The position numbers and the translations under genes were made by a program. A DNA stretch of 64,000 bases. Source: Candidatus Rokuibacteriota bacterium. Lineage in GTDB: Bacteria > Methylomirabilota > Methylomirabilia > Rokubacteriales > CSP1-6. Positions 61,492-64,000 of this stretch are shown piece after piece. The DNA lies in the NCBI GenBank assembly GCA_016200085.1, contig JACQFL010000008.1, forward strand, positions 62,001 to 126,000. The letters are read 5' to 3'. Each line of letters starts with the position of its first letter. The first letter of the stretch is position 1. A model generated the notes under the pieces. It searched no databases, had not been told where the DNA came from, and was given only the letters and a program-made list of their open reading frames with translations.

Positions 61492-61998
61492 TCACGGATA
61501 CGGGCGGCCGTCGATGAAGAGGCGGGTGAGATACGCGCCGCCCCCGTCCGGGAGCGCGATCTCGGCCTGGAGGCGACCGCGCGGCAGCGTGCCCCTGCCT
61601 TCGGGGACGTAGTAGCGCCCGAGGCCGTAGTCGACGTGGACCCCGCGGTAGGTCGAGGTCACCTGGCCGCGGATGAGGCGCGGGTCCGCCGCCGCCACGG
61701 CATCGCGTTGGGTCGCCGCGGACGCCATTTCCCACCCGTCGCCGGCTGGACGGAGCGCCACCCACACCGTATCGCCGGGTCGGGGCGCCTCGCCGTGTCC
61801 GAACGCCGCCTCCGGGATCTCGTCGATCGCGAAACGGAGCGCGACGTAGTCACCACGCAGCAGATCGCGAGGGTCGCGCTGCAGGACGTCGAGCCGGATG
61901 CGTGGAGCCCGCGCCAGCGCGCTCTCGATCGTCGCGACCCAGCCGACGAGCACGGCGGCGTGAACGAGTACGGCGAGAGCGAAGAGGCGTCGGCGCAC
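61492..61998 (-). CDS. GDYXXLXY-family membrane-anchored protein
   Basis: 168 residues from GTG. One N-terminal helix (FALAVLVHAAVLVGWVATI) followed by LRGDYVALRF, the name-giving motif of the family, and GRYYVPEGRG. Such proteins are typically encoded next to DUF2157/DUF4401 membrane proteins, as here (three bases separate the genes). Function unknown; an envelope role is likely. Confidence 0.85.
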   Translation of the reverse strand: MRRRLFALAVLVHAAVLVGWVATIESALARAPRIRLDVLQRDPRDLLRGDYVALRFAIDEIPEAAFGHGEAPRPGDTVWVALRPAGDGWEMASAATQRDAVAAADPRLIRGQVTSTYRGVHVDYGLGRYYVPEGRGTLPRGRLQAEIALPDGGGAYLTRLFIDGRPYP

Positions 61999-62001
61999 GG
62001 C

Positions 62002-63219
62002 TCAGACGGCCTTCACACGGCCGGTCACGTCTGCCGTCAGGCGCCGTCGCGCCCGTTCGAGGAACCAGCCCAACACCAAGAGCAGTGCACCCGACGAGAA
62101 GAACAGCGCGCTGGTCTGGAGCATTCCTCCGAGGAGATCGACGTAACGGGCGAACGCGTGGATCGCGACGAACACCACGCCGCAGTTGATCCAGCTCGTG
62201 CGTCCCCAGCGAGCTCCCGCGACGATGAGCATGATCGAGAGTCCGAGCAGGAGAGCCTGAGAGACCAGCGCCAGCCCCCGCACGGCGGGGGCGTTGCCCA
62301 CGCCGTGCGCCGCCGCCTCACCGACGAAGAAGGCGACCGTGAGGACGAGTGAGGCCACGACGCCGGCGCGCCCCTGGGCGTGCGGCAGGCGACGAGCCAC
62401 GACGCCGACGGCAATGAGCGTCGGCGTCACCAGGACGCGCACGACGAAGGAAAGGAGACCCGGCATTGCCGCGATGTCTCGGTCGGGCTTGTGCCAGCCG
62501 AACGTCAGCCACAGGAGGGCCCCGAACAGGAGCATGAGGCCCACGGGCTCGACCATCTGGCGCACCCGGCGATAGGTCCCCTCACCATGGGCGATGCCGA
62601 CGGCAAACAGTACGATGGCGAACATGCCGATCTCGACGGGGATCGCGTCGGAACGTGGGAGATAGGCCACGGTCGGCACCGAGGCTCGGCCCAGCATCGT
62701 CGTGGGATCGAATGCGGCCATCACGTACCAGGTGGTGGCGGCGCCGTATCCGAGCACGATCAGCGCGACCGAGGGCAGCGTGTACGCCGCGGGCAGGAGC
62801 AACACCCACCACATCAGGACGGCGTCTGACGGGCGCCCGTGGAGGTTGTAGATCTGGCCGACGAGCGCGATACCCACCATGAGCAGGGCGCCGCCGATGA
62901 GAAGGATCCCTTCGCCGAGCCGATCCCCGCCTCGCTTTCGCAGCGCCAGGCCACCGCCGTGGGCGGCCAGCATGAGCGCCACGAGCGCGCCGACCTTGAC
63001 CAGGCGATGGATCCCATCCCAGTTGTGGGCGATGACCAGGGCGATGGCGGCGGCGATCAGGGCGCCGCCGAGCAGCGAGAACGCCGCCATGGGGCGGTTC
63101 CGCCACGAGGCCCCGGCCGGGTACCGCGCGACGATCGCGCGCGCCTGATCGGCGGAGAGCAGCCCATCGCGCACCCACCGCTCGGCCTCCGTGGCGAGGC
63201 GCCCTGGGAAGTCGCCCAT
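62002..63219 (-). CDS. DUF2157-domain polytopic membrane protein
   Basis: 405 residues from the ATG at 63219. The N-terminal cytoplasmic helix-turn segment (RWVRDGLLSADQARAIVAR) and then about ten membrane helices fit DUF2157. Helices include AFSLLGGALIAAAIALVIAH, VGALVALMLAAHGGGLAL and GILLIGGALLMVGIALVGQI. Paired with the GDYXXLXY gene downstream; together they probably form a membrane complex of unknown function. Alternative upstream in-frame starts exist within the pdxH end region. Confidence 0.8.
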   Translation of the reverse strand: MGDFPGRLATEAERWVRDGLLSADQARAIVARYPAGASWRNRPMAAFSLLGGALIAAAIALVIAHNWDGIHRLVKVGALVALMLAAHGGGLALRKRGGDRLGEGILLIGGALLMVGIALVGQIYNLHGRPSDAVLMWWVLLLPAAYTLPSVALIVLGYGAATTWYVMAAFDPTTMLGRASVPTVAYLPRSDAIPVEIGMFAIVLFAVGIAHGEGTYRRVRQMVEPVGLMLLFGALLWLTFGWHKPDRDIAAMPGLLSFVVRVLVTPTLIAVGVVARRLPHAQGRAGVVASLVLTVAFFVGEAAAHGVGNAPAVRGLALVSQALLLGLSIMLIVAGARWGRTSWINCGVVFVAIHAFARYVDLLGGMLQTSALFFSSGALLLVLGWFLERARRRLTADVTGRVKAV

Positions 63220-63262
63220 CAGCCACTCGTCTCGCGCATGTTCGCGATCGCGCCGGGCGCGG

Positions 63263-63895
63263 TCACGGCTGGAGCCTGGTGGCTTGCCACGGGCTGCCCT
63301 TGAAGCCATCGCCGACGGGCGTCAGCTCGCGCGACCACACCGCGCGGTCGTGGGCGCGCGCGGGCTGGCCGACCCAGAGCTCCAGCCGCTCGGCCCACAC
63401 GCGATAGCCGCCCCAGCGCGGCGGGCGCGGGATCTCGCGGCCCTCGAAGGCGCGCGTGAGCCCGTCGAGCCTCGACAGGAACGCCGCGCGCGAGTCGATC
63501 GGTCGGCTCTGCTCGCTCGTCGTCGCGGCGATGCGCGCCTCCGGCGGGCGCGTGTTCCAGTAGGCGTCCGAGTCGGCGTCGGGGGCGAGCGTCACCGGCC
63601 CCTCGACGCGCACCTGGCGCTCGAAGGTGTCCCAGTGGAAGACGAGGGCCGCGCGCGGATGGGCCGCCAGCGCGTGTCCCTTGTGGCTCTCGCGGTCCGT
63701 GTAGAAGACGAACCAGCCCTCGCCGGCGTCGAAGCCCCGGCAGATGACCATGCGCGCCGTGGGCCGCCCCTCGGGATCGACGGTGGCGAGCGCCATGGAG
63801 GTGGCGTTCCGGACCGCGGCGGCGGCCTCGCCCAGCCAGTCCTGGACCAGCGGCAGCGGGTCGTCGGGAAGGGGCTCAGGAAGCGGCGGCTTCAT
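63263..63895 (-). CDS. pdxH: Pyridoxamine 5'-phosphate oxidase
   Basis: 210 residues, standard length. It oxidises pyridoxine or pyridoxamine 5'-phosphate to pyridoxal 5'-phosphate with FMN. Typical blocks: AMALATV-like SMALATVDPEGRPTARMVICRGFD, FYTDRESHKGHALAAHPRAALVFHW, QVRVEGPV, SEQSRPIDSR, FEGREIPRPPRWGGYRVWAE, and the C-terminal catalytic-type RLQP. It is divergent from the gene at the right edge. Confidence 0.94.
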   Translation of the reverse strand: MKPPLPEPLPDDPLPLVQDWLGEAAAAVRNATSMALATVDPEGRPTARMVICRGFDAGEGWFVFYTDRESHKGHALAAHPRAALVFHWDTFERQVRVEGPVTLAPDADSDAYWNTRPPEARIAATTSEQSRPIDSRAAFLSRLDGLTRAFEGREIPRPPRWGGYRVWAERLELWVGQPARAHDRAVWSRELTPVGDGFKGSPWQATRLQP

Positions 63896-63928
63896 GTGGA
63901 CGGGAATGTTAGATTGTCTGGGCCCGAA

Positions 63929-64000
63929 ATGCCAACGCTCGAGACCGGGATCCCGGCCCCGCTGGACGCGTATCGCGACGTGGTCCGTCCGGAGTGGATC
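63929..64000 (+). CDS. Partial gene at the right edge, possible hot-dog thioesterase
   Basis: 24 codons from ATG 63929 run off the window (PAPLDAYRDVVRPEWI at the end of the visible part). The visible VRPEWI matches the start of 4HBT-type thioesterases, which usually continue with DYNGHMN. No domain is visible, so this is a guess from the N-terminus. The start lies 33 bases from the divergent pdxH start. Confidence 0.4.
   Translation, partial: MPTLETGIPAPLDAYRDVVRPEWI

Overview
High-GC (about 70%) bacterial chromosome segment with dense, co-directional operons in which neighbouring genes very often overlap by ATGA, GTGA, TTGA or even CTGA. No phage, transposase or CRISPR was seen. The mix of housekeeping genes, amidohydrolases, a dipeptide-type ABC transporter, enolase-superfamily and thiolase-like enzymes resembles uncultivated soil lineages such as Candidatus Rokubacteria / Methylomirabilota. 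That placement is inference; no 16S rRNA is present.

Left part (1-21470). Two tandem alkaline-phosphatase-superfamily phosphodiesterases and a flavin-dependent halogenase-like enzyme face a divergent-origin, convergent cysD-cysNC-cysC operon that makes activated sulfate (PAPS). Then follow a secreted protein, a Nudix protein, a copper monooxygenase-like protein with a cytochrome c motif plus an FGE-fold protein, a hybrid histidine kinase, and a small cassette (RiPP-leader-like peptide, cyclic-nucleotide-binding protein, PqqD/M50-like membrane protein). An amidase and a DedA-type membrane protein precede DAHP synthase (aroF), whose upstream region holds a 21-codon Phe/Tyr-rich leader peptide and mutually exclusive hairpins: a candidate attenuator. 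A TonB-like protein closes this part.

Core part (21545-42606). tRNA-Val(GAC), thrS, infC (ATC start), rpmI, rplT, pheS, pheT, a ZapB-like coiled coil, zapA, a 6S RNA candidate, rny, ymdB, folD, xseA, xseB, ispA, eno, ftsB, a glycosyltransferase, a GH88-like hydrolase, an acyl-CoA synthetase and murA (Asp in place of the fosfomycin-target Cys).

Right part (42607-64000). A VapBC-like pair, thiolase/HMG-CoA-synthase-like proteins, an OmpA-like protein, a membrane glycosyltransferase-like protein, an FlK-type thioesterase, an enolase-superfamily enzyme, an FKBP, a dipeptide ABC operon without ATPases, two amidohydrolases, and a tightly coupled operon whose OsmC-like gene has an in-frame TGA exactly where the family has its second Cys, followed by a SECIS-like hairpin: a probable selenoprotein that ordinary gene calling truncates. 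A GDYXXLXY/DUF2157 pair and pdxH end the window.

Two families of dispersed GC-rich palindromic repeats (8 and 3 copies) sit mainly at gene 3' ends; one family has been captured in the 3' end of the glycosyltransferase reading frame.
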